Position numbers and translations under genes: made by a program | Shown: in pieces, positions 23,301 to 30,473 of the stretch | Layout: each line of letters opens with the position of its first letter | Numbering within the stretch: position 1 is the stretch's first letter | The notes under the pieces: generated by a model | Told to the model about the DNA's origin: nothing | Databases searched by the model: none | The model's input: the letters and a program-made list of their open reading frames with translations, nothing else | Assembly: GCA_018394295.1 (NCBI GenBank) | Contig: CP074573.1 | Span: 1,619,156-1,683,155, forward strand | Direction: 5' to 3' | Source of the DNA: Mycoplasmatota bacterium | GTDB lineage: Bacteria; Bacillota_I; Bacilli_A; Haloplasmatales; Haloplasmataceae | Length of the DNA stretch: 64,000 bases

Positions 23301-26300
23301 CCAATCAATGTCATCATATTTATCTTCTATAATTGTTTGATCTGCTATCAAATCAAATGTTGGAGCTGTTATATCTTCAACTGTCACATTAAATGTTTGT
23401 GATGTTTCATTATTTGATTCATCTACTACTTTTACAGTAACTGTATAGGTTCCTGGGGTATCATAATCGACATTGTCAGTTACTTCAAAAATGAACAATT
23501 GTCCATCACTATTTTCTAATATATTTTCAATTAAAAATTCCCAATCAATGTCAATATTTTCATCTTCTATAATTGTTTGATCTGCTATCGGATCGAATGT
23601 TGGGGCTGTTGTATCTTCAACTGTCACATTAAACGTTTGTGTTGTTTCATTTAATGATTCATCTACTACTTTCACAGTAATGGTATAGGTTCCTGGGGTA
23701 TCGTAATCGACATTGTCAGTTACTTCAACCTTAGTTAAAGTTCCATCTGAATTGTCAAATTCATTTGTTATATAAGTAGCCCAATCAATATCTGAAACAC
23801 CTGCTTCTATTATTTGATCCGCTATCGAATCGAATGTTGGAGCTGTGGTATCTTCAACAGTCACATTAAATGTTTGTGATGTTTCATTGCTTGATTCATC
23901 TGCTACTTTAACTGTCACTATATAGGTTCCTGAGGTATCATAATCGACATTGTCAGTTACTTCAATAAGGGTTAATATGTCATCTGAATTGTCAGATGCA
24001 TTTTCTATTAATGTAGTCCAATCTATATCTATAATGCCTGCTTCTATTATTTGATCTACTATCGGATCAAATGTTGGGGCTGTTGTATCTTCAACTGTCA
24101 CATTAAATGTTTGTGTTGTTTCATTATTTGATTCATCTACTACTTTTACTGTTACTGTATAGATACCTGGTGTATCATAATCGACATTGTCAGTTACTTC
24201 AACCTTAGTTAAAGTTCCATCTGAATTGTCAGATGCATTTTCTATTAATGTAGTCCAATCGATATCAGTATTCATATCCTCTATAATTATCTGATCTAGT
24301 ATAGTATCAAATGTTGGGGCTATTGTATCTTTAACTATTACATTAAATGTTTGGGATGTTTCATTGTTTGATTCATCTACTACTTTTACTGTTACTGTAT
24401 AAGTTCCTGGTGTATCGTAATCAACAATATCAATTACTTCAACCTTAGTTAAAGTTCCATTTGAATTGTCAGATTCATTTTCTATTAATGTAGTCCAGTC
24501 TATATCTGAAGCGCCTGCTTCTATTATTTGATCTTCTATCGGATCAAATGTTGGGGCTGTTATATCTTCAACTGTCACATTAAATGTTTGTGTTGTTTCA
24601 TTATTTGATTCATCTACTACTTTAACTGTTACTGCATAGATGCCTGGTGTATCATAATCGACATAATCAGTTACTTCAACCTTAGTTAAAGTTCCATCTG
24701 AATTGTCAGATGCATTAGTTATCAATGTAGTCCAATCTATATCAGTATACATATCCTCTATAATTATCTGATCTTGTATAGTATCAAATGTTGGAGCTGT
24801 TGTATCTTCAACTGTCACATTAAATGTTTGTGTTGTTTCATTGTTTGATTCATCTACTAATTTTACAGTCACTGGATATATTCCTGGTGTATCATAATCG
24901 ACATTGTCAGTTACTTCAATAAGTGTTAATATACCATCTGAATTGTCAGATGCATTTGTTATATAAATAGTCCAATCGATATCTGAAACACCTGATTCTA
25001 TTATTTGATCTTCTATTATATCAAACGTAGGGTTTGTTGTATCTTCAACCGTCACATTAAATGTTTGGGATGTTTCATTATTTGATTCATCTGAAACTTT
25101 TACTGTCACAGTATAGGTTCCTGGGGTATCATAATCAACATTGTCAGTTACTTCAATTAGTGTTAAAGTTCCATCTGAATTGTCGGATTCATTTGTTATA
25201 AATGTAGTCCAGTCTATATCTGAAACACCTGCTTCTATTATTTGATTCGCTATCGAATCAAATGTTGGAGCTGTTATATCTTCAACAGTCACATTAAATG
25301 TTTGGGATGTTTCATTGTTTGATTCATCTACTACTTTTACTGTTACTGTATATATGCCTGGTGTAACGTAATCAACATTGTCAATTACCTCAACCTTAGT
25401 TAAAGTTCCATCTGAATTGTCAGATTCATTAGTTATCAATGTAGTCCAATCTATATCAGTATACATATCCTCTATAATTATCTGATCTTGTATAGTATCA
25501 AATGTTGGGGTTGTTGTATCTTCAACTGTCACATTAAATGTTTGTGTTGTTTCTTTGTTTGATTCATCTACTACTTTTACTGTTACTGTATATATGCCTG
25601 GTGTATCATAATCAACATTGTCAATTACCTCAACCTTAGTTAAAGTTCCATCTGAATTGTCAGATGCATTTTCTATTAATGTAGTCCAATCTATATCTGA
25701 AACGCCTGCTTCTATTATTTGATCAGCTATCGGATCAAATGTTGGAGCTGTTGTATCTTCAACTGTCACATAAAAGGGTTGAGATGTTTCATTGTTTGAT
25801 TCATCTACTACTTTAACTGTTACTGTATAGATGCCTGGTGTATCATAATCGACATTGTCAGATACTTCAATAAGTGTTAATATGTCATCTGAATTGTCAG
25901 ATGCGTTTTCTATTAATGTAGTCCATTCGATATCTGAAACACCTGCTTCTGTTGTTTGATTTTCTATTGTATCAAATGTTGGAGCTGTTGTATCTTCAAC
26001 TGTCACATTAAATGTTTGAGTTGTTTCATTGTTGGATTCATCTACTACTTTTACTGTTACTGTATAGATGCCTGGTGTATCATAATCGACATTGTCAATT
26101 ACCTCAACCTTAGTTAAAGAACCATCTGAATTATCGGATTCATTCGTAATGAATGTAGTCCAATCTATATCAGTATTCATATCCTCTATAATTATCTGAT
26201 CTTGTATAGTATCAAATGTTGGAGATGTCGTATCATCAACTGTCACACTAAATGTTTGAGTTGTTTCATTTAATGATTCATCTACTACTTTTACTGTAAC

Positions 26301-29300
26301 AGTATAAGTTCCTGGTGTATCGTAATTGACATTGTCAGTTACTTCAATAAGTGTTAAAGTTCCATCTGAATTGTCAGATGCATTTTCTATTATTGTAGTC
26401 CAATCTATATCTGAACCGCCTGCTTCTATTGTCTGATTCGCTATTGGATCAAATGTAGGAACTGTTGTATCTTCAACTGTCACATTAAAAGTTTGAGATG
26501 TTTCATTGTTAGATTCATCTACTACTTTTACTATGACGGTATATATACCTGTTGTATCATAATCAACATTGTCAATTACCTCAACCTTAGTTAAAGTTCC
26601 ATCTGAATTGTCGGAATCATTCGTAATGAATGTAGTCCAATCTATATCTAAAACACCTGCTTCTATTGTTTGATTAACTATTGTGTCAAATGTTGGTGCT
26701 ATTGTATCTTCAACTGTCACATTAAATGTTTGAGTTGTTTCATTGTTGGATTCGTCTACTACTTTTACTGTTACTGTATAAGTTCCTGGTGTATCATAAT
26801 CAACATTGTCAGTAACTTCAAGTTTTGTTAAAGTTCCATTTAATCCTGTTCCATCTAAGTTATCTGATTCATATGTTATGAATGTAGTCCAATCGATATC
26901 TGAAACGCCTGCTTCTATTGTTTGATCAGCTATTGGGTCAAATGTTGGTGCTACTACATCTTCAAATACATCTTTCGATGCAATTACAAATCTATCTTCT
27001 ACAATGAATGTAAATATAAACTTATTCCATCCAGCACTATAAACATAATCACTATAGTCAACAGATGAATAATAATCTTGATTGTTATATGTTACGAATT
27101 GATTGGTTAAATTTGTAGATTCTAAATGAACCTCTGAATCAAAATTATAAAAATTCATTTCTTCAAAACTACCACCACTTGTTGCAACATCATCTCCAAA
27201 AACGACAATTGTTCTATTTCGAGTGGTTGTATTATTAGAATTATCAGTTGCTGTATAGGTTATATTATACTCACCTGGAGTATCCCAATCAACTGATCCT
27301 ACAATTGTAACAGTTAAAACATCACCATTATCATCATTAGATGAAGCAGCAATTAAATCATCATTTCCTAATGATTGTTCAATATATAATTCGTATGGAT
27401 ATTCATACTCTATTGATGGCGGAAAAGTATCATCAACTAATGTTGTGGTAGCGGTATTATCGCCAGTAACTAAAAGCTGTTCTCCATTAGTGAATATAAA
27501 AGTATTAACAGTAAATGTTACTTCATCTCCTATATTCCACGCATTTGGAATATAAACATCAATTCTTCCATGACTAGTTTCAAATTTAGTAGTATCATAT
27601 AAAAGATTATTTATTATCAATCCTGACAATTCAGGACCAACATTATATTCAGGAAAAATAGATAATTTTATATTGTTAAAAGTCCCATTTATTTCATTCT
27701 CAATATATGTTAATTTTATTTCGTCAACTTGAGCGAGAGTATTGTTAATTTGTGTTGGAGTATATCTAGATATTGTTGTCCCATCTCCTAATTGGCCATA
27801 ATAATTCCTTCCCCATGTGAAGATTCTTCCTTCAGAGGTAATTGTTGAGGTATGAGTACCACCTAAAATGACTTCGGTGATTGTTTCTTCTAATCCTAAA
27901 TTAAAATTACTTGTGATTTCTGTTGGAATACTTTTATTAGTTGTTGTTCCATCTCCTAATTGGCCAGTATGATTAGCTCCCCATGTGTAGATTCTTCCTT
28001 CTGAGGTGATTACTGAAGAATGATAATGTCCTAAAATGACTTCAGTGATTGTTTCTTCAAATCCTAAAATAAAATTACTTGTAATTTCTATTGGAATATT
28101 TTTATCAATACTTGTTCCATCTCCTAATTGGCCATAATAATTCATTCCCCATGTGAAGATTCTACCTTCTGAGGTGATTGCTGAGGAATGAGAATATCCT
28201 AAACTGACTTCGGTGATTGTTTCTCCTACTCCTATTGTGATTTCTGTTGGAATACTTTTATTAGTTGTTGTTCCATCTCCTAACTGTCCATAATTATTAT
28301 TTCCCCATGTGAAGATTCTTCCTTCTGAGGTGATTGCTGATGAATGAGTACAACCTAAAATGACTTCGGTGATTGTTTCTCCTTCTCCTAAATTGAAATG
28401 ACTTGTGATTTCTGTTGGAGTATATCTAGCAGTTGTTGTTCCATCTCCTAACTGACCATAATAATTATTTCCCCATGTGAAGATTCTTCCTTCTGAGGTG
28501 ATTGCTGATGAATGATATTTTCCTAAACTGACTTTGGTAATTGTTTCTCCATCTCCTAAATAAAAATGACTTGTGATTTCTGTTGGAGTATATCTAGCAG
28601 TTGTTGTTCCATCTCCTAGTTGACTGGTATTATTACATCCCCATGTGAAGATTCTTCCTTCTGATGTGATTACTGAGGTATTAGAATAGCCTAAACTGAC
28701 TTCGGTGATTGTTTCTCCTTCTCCTAAATTGAAATTACCTGTGATTTCTGTTGGAGTATTTCTAGCAGTTGTTGTTCCATCTCCTAGTTGGCCATAATCA
28801 TTAAATCCCCATGTAAAGATTCTTCCTTCTGAGGTGATTGCTAAGGAATGATAAGTTCCTAAACTTAATTTTTGAATTGTTTCACTTATCGGTAAGTATA
28901 TTTTTTCAACAACAACATCATTAAAATTACTTGTGATTTCTGTCGGAGTACTTTTATTAGTTGTTGTTCCATCTCCTAGTTGGCTATCATTATTACGTCC
29001 CCATGTGAAAATTTTTCCTTCTGAAGTGATTGCTGAGGAATGATGACATCCTAAACTTAATTCTTGAATTGTTTCTCCAACTCCTAAATTAAATTTACTT
29101 GTAATTTCTGTTGGAGTATTTCTAGATGTCGTTGTTCCGTCTCCTAACTGGCCATAACCATTATATCCCCATGTATAGATTCTTCCTTCTGAGGTGATTG
29201 CTGAGGAATTATTTCCTAAACTTACTTTCGTGATTGTTTCTCCATCTCCTAGATTGTTGAAATTACTTGTGATTTCTGTTGGATTACTTTTATTAGTTGT

Positions 29301-30182
29301 TGTTCCATCTCCTAGTTGGCTATCATTATTACGTCCCCATGTGAACATTCTTCCTTCTGATGTGATTGCTGAGGAATGATAATATCCTAAACTGACTTTG
29401 GTGATTGTCTCTCCAACTTCTAGATTGAAATTACTTGTAATTTCTGTTGGAGTATATCTATCATCTGTTGTTCCATCTCCTAGTTGACCATATTCATTAT
29501 TTCCCCATGTGAAGATTTTTCCTTCTGATGTGATTGCTGAAGAATGAAAACATCCTAAACTTACTTCGGTGATTGTTTCTCCTACTCCTATTGTTATTTC
29601 TGTTGGAGTATATCTATTAGCTGTTGTTCCATCTCCTAGTTGGCCAAAATTATTCCATCCCCATGTGTAGAGTTTTCCTTCTGAAGTAATTGCTGAGGAA
29701 TGATTACTTCCTAAACTGACTTCTTTGATTGTTTCTCCTACTCCTATTGTGATTTCTGTCGGAGTATTTCTAGATATAGTTGTTCCATCTCCTAATTGAC
29801 CATTGGAATTAGCTCCCCATGTGAAGATTCTTCCTTCTGAGGTAATTGCTGAGGAATGATAATCTCCTAAACTGACTTTGGTAATTGTTTCTCCTACTAC
29901 TAAATTGAAATTACTTGTGATTTCTGTTGGAATACTTTTATCAGTATTTGTTCCATCTCCTAACTGGCCATTGGAATTAGCTCCCCATGTGAAGATTCTT
30001 CCTTCTGAAGTGATTGCTGAGGAATGATTAGATCCTACATTTATCTGAACAAAATCTAAATCCTCATAGTATTCAAAGGAATCTTCTCCCTTTTGTACCA
30101 TTTCTGCAGATACCTCTTTAGTAAGAAATAGATTAGTTACTAAAAATATCCCGAATAGTATTAAAAATGCAATCTTTTTCAT
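8382..30182 (-). CDS. Giant secreted RCC1-repeat and Ig-repeat surface protein (7266 aa)
   Basis: A signal peptide (MKKIAFLILFGIFLVTNLFL, cleavage probably after VSA near residue 26) is followed by 14 RCC1 repeats (about residues 40-805) with the core G-RIFTWG-N--GQLGDGT. Next comes a roughly 270-residue linker with one Ig-like domain (IVGSVDWDTPGEYNITYTAT), then about 75 repeats of 79 residues (about 1078-7095). Two DUF5011-like domains close it: DTIHVNEEYTDYGI and a final one ending FVYEVGTKLTLYYRK. It has no LPXTG motif, C-terminal helix or dockerin. The protein is acidic and nearly cysteine-free in the repeats. AAAGGAGAG precedes the ATG. A stalk with a double-propeller binding head is the natural reading; the ligand is unknown. 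The frame is intact across 21.8 kb. Confidence 0.93.
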   Translation of the reverse strand: MKKIAFLILFGIFLVTNLFLTKEVSAEMVQKGEDSFEYYEDLDFVQINVGSNHSSAITSEGRIFTWGANSNGQLGDGTNTDKSIPTEITSNFNLVVGETITKVSLGDYHSSAITSEGRIFTWGANSNGQLGDGTTISRNTPTEITIGVGETIKEVSLGSNHSSAITSEGKLYTWGWNNFGQLGDGTTANRYTPTEITIGVGETITEVSLGCFHSSAITSEGKIFTWGNNEYGQLGDGTTDDRYTPTEITSNFNLEVGETITKVSLGYYHSSAITSEGRMFTWGRNNDSQLGDGTTTNKSNPTEITSNFNNLGDGETITKVSLGNNSSAITSEGRIYTWGYNGYGQLGDGTTTSRNTPTEITSKFNLGVGETIQELSLGCHHSSAITSEGKIFTWGRNNDSQLGDGTTTNKSTPTEITSNFNDVVVEKIYLPISETIQKLSLGTYHSLAITSEGRIFTWGFNDYGQLGDGTTTARNTPTEITGNFNLGEGETITEVSLGYSNTSVITSEGRIFTWGCNNTSQLGDGTTTARYTPTEITSHFYLGDGETITKVSLGKYHSSAITSEGRIFTWGNNYYGQLGDGTTTARYTPTEITSHFNLGEGETITEVILGCTHSSAITSEGRIFTWGNNNYGQLGDGTTTNKSIPTEITIGVGETITEVSLGYSHSSAITSEGRIFTWGMNYYGQLGDGTSIDKNIPIEITSNFILGFEETITEVILGHYHSSVITSEGRIYTWGANHTGQLGDGTTTNKSIPTEITSNFNLGLEETITEVILGGTHTSTITSEGRIFTWGRNYYGQLGDGTTISRYTPTQINNTLAQVDEIKLTYIENEINGTFNNIKLSIFPEYNVGPELSGLIINNLLYDTTKFETSHGRIDVYIPNAWNIGDEVTFTVNTFIFTNGEQLLVTGDNTATTTLVDDTFPPSIEYEYPYELYIEQSLGNDDLIAASSNDDNGDVLTVTIVGSVDWDTPGEYNITYTATDNSNNTTTRNRTIVVFGDDVATSGGSFEEMNFYNFDSEVHLESTNLTNQFVTYNNQDYYSSVDYSDYVYSAGWNKFIFTFIVEDRFVIASKDVFEDVVAPTFDPIADQTIEAGVSDIDWTTFITYESDNLDGTGLNGTLTKLEVTDNVDYDTPGTYTVTVKVVDESNNETTQTFNVTVEDTIAPTFDTIVNQTIEAGVLDIDWTTFITNDSDNSDGTLTKVEVIDNVDYDTTGIYTVIVKVVDESNNETSQTFNVTVEDTTVPTFDPIANQTIEAGGSDIDWTTIIENASDNSDGTLTLIEVTDNVNYDTPGTYTVTVKVVDESLNETTQTFSVTVDDTTSPTFDTIQDQIIIEDMNTDIDWTTFITNESDNSDGSLTKVEVIDNVDYDTPGIYTVTVKVVDESNNETTQTFNVTVEDTTAPTFDTIENQTTEAGVSDIEWTTLIENASDNSDDILTLIEVSDNVDYDTPGIYTVTVKVVDESNNETSQPFYVTVEDTTAPTFDPIADQIIEAGVSDIDWTTLIENASDNSDGTLTKVEVIDNVDYDTPGIYTVTVKVVDESNKETTQTFNVTVEDTTTPTFDTIQDQIIIEDMYTDIDWTTLITNESDNSDGTLTKVEVIDNVDYVTPGIYTVTVKVVDESNNETSQTFNVTVEDITAPTFDSIANQIIEAGVSDIDWTTFITNESDNSDGTLTLIEVTDNVDYDTPGTYTVTVKVSDESNNETSQTFNVTVEDTTNPTFDIIEDQIIESGVSDIDWTIYITNASDNSDGILTLIEVTDNVDYDTPGIYPVTVKLVDESNNETTQTFNVTVEDTTAPTFDTIQDQIIIEDMYTDIDWTTLITNASDNSDGTLTKVEVTDYVDYDTPGIYAVTVKVVDESNNETTQTFNVTVEDITAPTFDPIEDQIIEAGASDIDWTTLIENESDNSNGTLTKVEVIDIVDYDTPGTYTVTVKVVDESNNETSQTFNVIVKDTIAPTFDTILDQIIIEDMNTDIDWTTLIENASDNSDGTLTKVEVTDNVDYDTPGIYTVTVKVVDESNNETTQTFNVTVEDTTAPTFDPIVDQIIEAGIIDIDWTTLIENASDNSDDILTLIEVTDNVDYDTSGTYIVTVKVADESSNETSQTFNVTVEDTTAPTFDSIADQIIEAGVSDIDWATYITNEFDNSDGTLTKVEVTDNVDYDTPGTYTITVKVVDESLNETTQTFNVTVEDTTAPTFDPIADQTIIEDENIDIDWEFLIENILENSDGQLFIFEVTDNVDYDTPGTYTVTVKVVDESNNETSQTFNVTVEDITAPTFDLIADQTIIEDKYDDIDWRFLVENASDNSDGQLLIIEVVDNVNYNNPGIYDVSIALFDESYNCFSQTFYVTVEDITAPTFDTIQDQIIIEDMYTDIDWTTLITNASDNSDGTLTKVEVTDNVDYNTPGTYTVKVKVVDESNNETSQTFNVTVEDITVPTFDLIADQIIEAGISDINWATYIVNESDNSDGMLTKVEVIDNVDYDTLGTYTVTVKVVDESFNETTKTFNVTVEDTTAPTFDTIADQIIEAGVSEIDWATYITNESDNSDGTLTIVEVTDNVDYDTPETYTVTVKVVDESNNETSQTFSVTVVDTTAPTFDTIGNKNIEAGFSDINWTVLIKNASDNSDGTLTKVEVTDNVDYDTPGTYTVTVKVVDESNNETAQTFNVTVNDSTAPTFDIIDDQTIEAGVSDIDWATYITNESDNSDGILTKVEVTDNVDYDTLGTYTVTVKVVDESFNETSQTFNVTVEDTTAPTFDPIADQTIEASISDIDWANYITNASDNSDGTLTKVEVTGNVDYDTLGIYTVTVKVIDESLNETSQTFSVTVEDTTAPTFDIIADQTIEAGVSDIDWATYITNESDNSDGILTKVEVIDNVDYDTPGTYTVIVKVVDESFNETSQTFNVTVEDTIAPTFDLIEDQTIEAGVSDIDWITFITNASDNSDGTLTKVEVTDNVDYDTLGIYTVTVKVIDESLNETSQTFSVTVEDTTAPTFDIIADQTIEAGVSDIDWTTLITNESDNSDGILTKVEVIDNVDYDTLGTYTVTVKVVDESNNETSKTFNVTVEDTTAPTFNPIADQIIEADVLDIDWATYITNESDNSDGFLTKVEEIDNLDYDTPGTYTVTVKVVDESNNETTQTFNVTVEDTTAPTFDTIEDHTIEAGVSGIDWATYITNESDNSDGILTKVEVIDNVDYDTLGTYTVIVKLVDESNNETSQTFNVTVEDTTSPIFDPIVDQIIEAGISDIDWTTLITNESDNSDGILTKVEVIDNVDYDTLGIYTVQVKLVDESNNETSQTFNVTVEDTTAPTFDLIADQTIEAGVSDIDWTTLISNTSDNTDGTLTKVEVTDNVDYDTPGIYTVTVKLVDKSNNETSQTFNVTVEDTTAPTFDLIEDQTIEAGVSDIDWTTLITESDNSDGTLTLIEVTDNVDYDTLGIYTVTVKVVDESNNETTQTFNVTVIDTTAPTFDSIEDQTIIEDMNTDIDWTTLITNESDNTDGIITKVEVTDNVVYDTPGTYTVTVKVVDESNNETSQTFYVTVEDITAPTFDVIDDQIIESGVSDIDWTTLIENASDNSDGILTFIEVIDNVDYDRLGTYTVTVKVVDESNNETTQTFNVTVEDTTAPTFDLIVDQTIEAGVSDIDWTTLIENASDNSDGTLTKVEVTDNVVYDTLGIYTVTVKLVDKSLNETSQTFNVTVEDTTAPTFDTIVNQTIEAGVSDIDWTTFITNESDNSDGILTLIEVTDNVDYDTPGTYTVTVKVVDESNNETSQTFNVTVVDTINPMFDLIENQTIEAGVLDIDWTTFITNESDNSDGILTKVEVIDNVDYDTPGTYSVTVKVVDESNNETSQTFNVTVNDTTSPTFDLIEDQTIIEDVNADIDWTTLIESASDNSDGILTFIEVTDNVDYNTPGTYTVTVKVVDESNNETSQTFNVTVEDTTSPTFDLIANQIIEAGVLDIDWTTFITNESDNSDGILTKVEVTDNVDYDTPGTYTVTVKVVDESNNETAQTFNVTVEDTTSPTFDLIADQTIEAGISDIDWTTLIENASDNSDGILTLIEVTDNVDYDTLGIYTVTVKVVDESNNETTQTFNVTVEDTTAPIFDPIADQTIEAGVSDIDWTTLISNESDNSDGILTKAEVIDNIDYDTLGIYTVIVKVVDESNNETTQTFNVAVEDTTSPIFDLIADQTIIEDVYDDIDWRFLVENTSDNSDGQLFIIEAVDNVNYNNPGIYDVSITLFDESYNYFSQTFNVTVEDITAPTFDIIQDQIIIEDMNTDIDWTTLITNESDNTDGTLTKVEVTDNVDYDTPGIYTVTVKVVDESLNETLQTFNVTVEDITVPTFDPIADQTIEAGLSDIDWTTLIENASDNSNGTVTKVEVTDNVDYDTPGIYTGTVKVVDESNNETSQTFNVTVEDTTAPTFDTIVDQTIEAGVSDIDWTTFITNASDNSDSILTLIEVTDNVDYDTPGTYTVTVKVVDESNNETSQTFNVIVEDTTAPTFNPIADQIVEAGVLDIDWSTFITNEYDNSDGTLTKVEVTDNVDYDTPGIYTVTVKVVDESNNETTQTFNVTVEDTISPIFDIIDDQIIEAGISDIDWTTLITNESDNSDGILTKVEVIDNVDYDTPGTYTVTVKVLDESNNETSQTFNVTVKDTISPIFDIIDDQTIEAGISDINWTTSIENAYDNSDGILTLIEVTDNVDYDTPGIYTVTVKVVDESFNEISQTFNVTVQDTTAPIFDSIEDQTIIEDINTDIDWTTLIENASDNSDGILTLIEVTDNVDYNTPGTYTVIVKVVDESFNEISQIFNVTVEDTTAPTFNPIADQIIEAGVSDIDWTTLITNESDNSNGTLTKVEVTDNVDYDSLGTYTVTVKVVDESNNETIQTFNVTVEDTTAPTFDLIADQTIIEDEYDDIDWRLLIENILENSDGQLFIYEITDNVNYDTPGTYTVTVKVVDESNNETTQTFNVTVEDTTPPTFDLIADQIIIEDEYDDIDWRFLVENASDNSNGQLFIFEVADNVDYNNPGIYDVSIALFDESYNYFTQTFNVTVEDITDPIFDTIADQTIEAGVLDIDWTTFITNESDNSDSTLTKVEVTDNVDYDTPGTYTVTVKVLDESNNETSQTFNVIVVDTTAPTFDPIAVQTIIEDEYDDIDWRFLIINISDNSDGQLFIFEVTDNVDYDTPGTYTVTVKVVDESNNETSQIFNVTVEDTTDPTFDIIEDQIIEAGVSDIDWTTFITNESDNSDGTLTKVEVTDNVDYDTPGTYTVTVKVVDESLNDTIQTFIVTVEDTTDPTFDTIADQIIEAGVSDINWLTLIENASDNSDGILTLIEVTDNVEYDSLGIYSVTVIVVDESNNETSQTFNVTVEDTTNPMFDLIEDQTIEAGVSDIDWTTFITNESDNSDGTLTKVEVTDNVDYDTPGTYTVTVIVLDESNNETTQTFNVTVEDTTNPTFDEILDQTIEAGVSDIDWTTLIQNTLDNSDGTLTKVEVFDNVDYDTPGTYTVTVIVLDESNNETTQTFIVTVEDTTAPTFDTILDQIIEAGISDIDWTTLIQNTLDNSDGTLTKVEVTDNVDYDTPGTYTVTVIVLDESNNETTQTFNVTVEDTTAPTFDTILDQIIEAGVSDIDWTSFITNESDNSDGTLTKVEVTDNVDYDTPGTYTVTVIVLDESNNETTQTFNVTVEDTTAPTFDTILDQIIEAGVSDIDWTTFITNESDNSDGTLTKVEVTDNVDYDTPGTYTVTVIVLDESNNETTQTFNVTVEDTTNPTFDLIEDQIIEAGVSDIDWTTLIQNTLDNSDGTLTKVEVIDNVDYDTPGTYTVTVIVLDESNNETTQTFNVTVEDTTEPTFDTILDQTIEAGVSDIDWTTLIQNTLDNSDGILTKVEVIDNVDYDTPGIYTVTVKVVDESNNETSQTFNVTVVDTTNPMFDLIENQTIEAGVSDIDWTTLIQNTLDNSDGTLTKVEVTDNVDYDTPGIYTVTVKVVDESNNETSQTFNVTVVDTTNPMFDLIENQTIEAGVSDIDWTTLIQNTLDNSDGTLTKVEVTDNVDYDTPGIYTVTVKVVDESNNETSQTFNVTVVDTTNPTFDLIENQTIEAGVSDIDWTTLIQNALDNSDGTLTKVEVTDNVDYDTPGIYTVTVKVVDESNNETSQTFNVTVVDTTNPTFDLIENQTIEAGVSDIDWTTLIQNTLDNSDGILTKVEVIDNVDYDTPGIYTVTVKVVDESYNETSQTFNVTVVDTTNPTFDLIEDQTIEAGVSDIDWTTFITNESDNSDGILSKVEVIDNVDYDTLGTYTVTVIVLDESNNETTQTFNVTVVDTTNPTFDLIENQTIEAGVSDIDWTTLIQNPLDNSDRTLTKVEVFDNVDYDTPGTYTVTVKVVDKSNNETSQTFNVTVEDTISPIFDLIEDQTIEAGVSDIDWTTLIQNTLDNSDGTLTKVEVTDNVDYDTPGTYTVTVKVVDESNNETTQTFNVTVEDTTEPTFDTILDQTIEAGISDIDWTTLIQNTLDNSDGTLTKVEVTDNVDYDTPGTYTVTVKVVDESFNETAQTFNVTVEDTTAPTLDPIADQIIEAGISDIDWTTLITNESDNSDGTLTKVEVTDNVDYDKPGMYTVTIKVVDESLNETTQTFNVTVEDTTAPTFDEILDQTIEAGVSDIDWTTLIQNTLDNSDGILTNVEVTDNVDYDTPGIYTVTVKLVDESLNETSQSFNVTVEDTTAPTFDLIADQIIEAGVSDIDWTTLIENASDNSDGTLTKVEVTDNVDYDTPGTYTVTVKVVDESLNETTQSFKVTVEDTTAPTFDPIADQIVETGVSDIDWTTLIQNTLDNSDGILINVEVTDNVDYDTPGTYTATVKVVDESLNETTQSFNVTVEDTTAPTFDTIEDQIIEAGVLNIDWTIFITNASDNSDGTLTKVEVTDNVDYDTPGIYTVTVKVIDESNNETSQTFNVTVEDITAPTFDSITDQIIEAGVSDIDWTTLITNESDNSDGTLTLIEVTDNVDYNTPGTYTVTVKVVDESNNETAQTFNVTVEDTTAPTFDIIVDQTIEVGVSDIDWTTLIENESDNVDGTLTKVEVTDNVDYDTPGTYTVTVKVVDESFNETTQTFNVTVDDTTAPIITLNPGRDTIHVNEEYTDYGIVINDYSDTTTIIEGTVNSSTAGVYELTYRVTDSFGNVSIIKRYVNVLEKKPTVSFELESASTTIPLGNEYDDGDCIVYVDGIKQSCDVIDRNVDINTAGIYTITYGIEVDGVNYTYMRYIFVYEVGTKLTLYYRKEEESDIL
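8890..26950 (-). repeat. Tandem array of about 75 Ig-like (HYR/DUF5011-type) domain repeats
   Basis: A 237-bp coding unit is repeated in tandem with no spacer. Each 79-residue unit runs from APTFD-I-DQ-IEAGVSDIDW through a DNSDG-LTKVEV segment and DYDTPGTYTVTVKVVDESNN to TFNVTVEDTT. Some units are two or three residues longer, with IIEDMNTDIDW in place of IEAGVSDIDW. A divergent subtype with DDIDWRFLVEN and YNNPGIYDVSIALFDESYN recurs near 15.1, 17.5 and 23.2 kb. Units between about 10.1 and 14.2 kb are nearly identical to each other, indicating recent duplication or gene conversion. Confidence 0.93.
27780..30050 (-). repeat. Fourteen RCC1 (beta-propeller blade) repeats
   Basis: Counting the motif TWG-x(3-5)-QLGDGT gives 14 copies. 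Each is followed by a TPTEIT-type strand and HSSAITSEG. Most spacings are 50-54 residues. RCC1 propellers normally have seven blades, so this length fits two complete propellers. Confidence 0.88.
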
Positions 30183-30473
30183 CTATATCTCTCTCCTTTC
30201 AAATTTATCATTTTTCATATTTTTTCATAAAACTTAAATAGTTCTCTTAAAATAATTTATAATATTATGCGTTTAAATAGAACGTATCTTCATACTCTAT
30301 TTGAAATAAAAAATCAACGCTTATAGTTCAAAACGCAAAAATACTAAATATCATAATAAGTCTAAGTATTATTAAAAAAATAAAATACAATGTTTTTAAA
30401 AACTCACTTCATAAAAATATATTACTGCTGTGTTAAGTCTAGAATCATCAGCAATAAATTAATCAATAAAATA

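Noticed and set aside
8890-26950. Could the regular 237-bp array be a CRISPR or satellite DNA?
   Set aside because: The unit is a multiple of three, keeps one open frame throughout and encodes a beta-sandwich domain; there are no short direct repeats with unique spacers.
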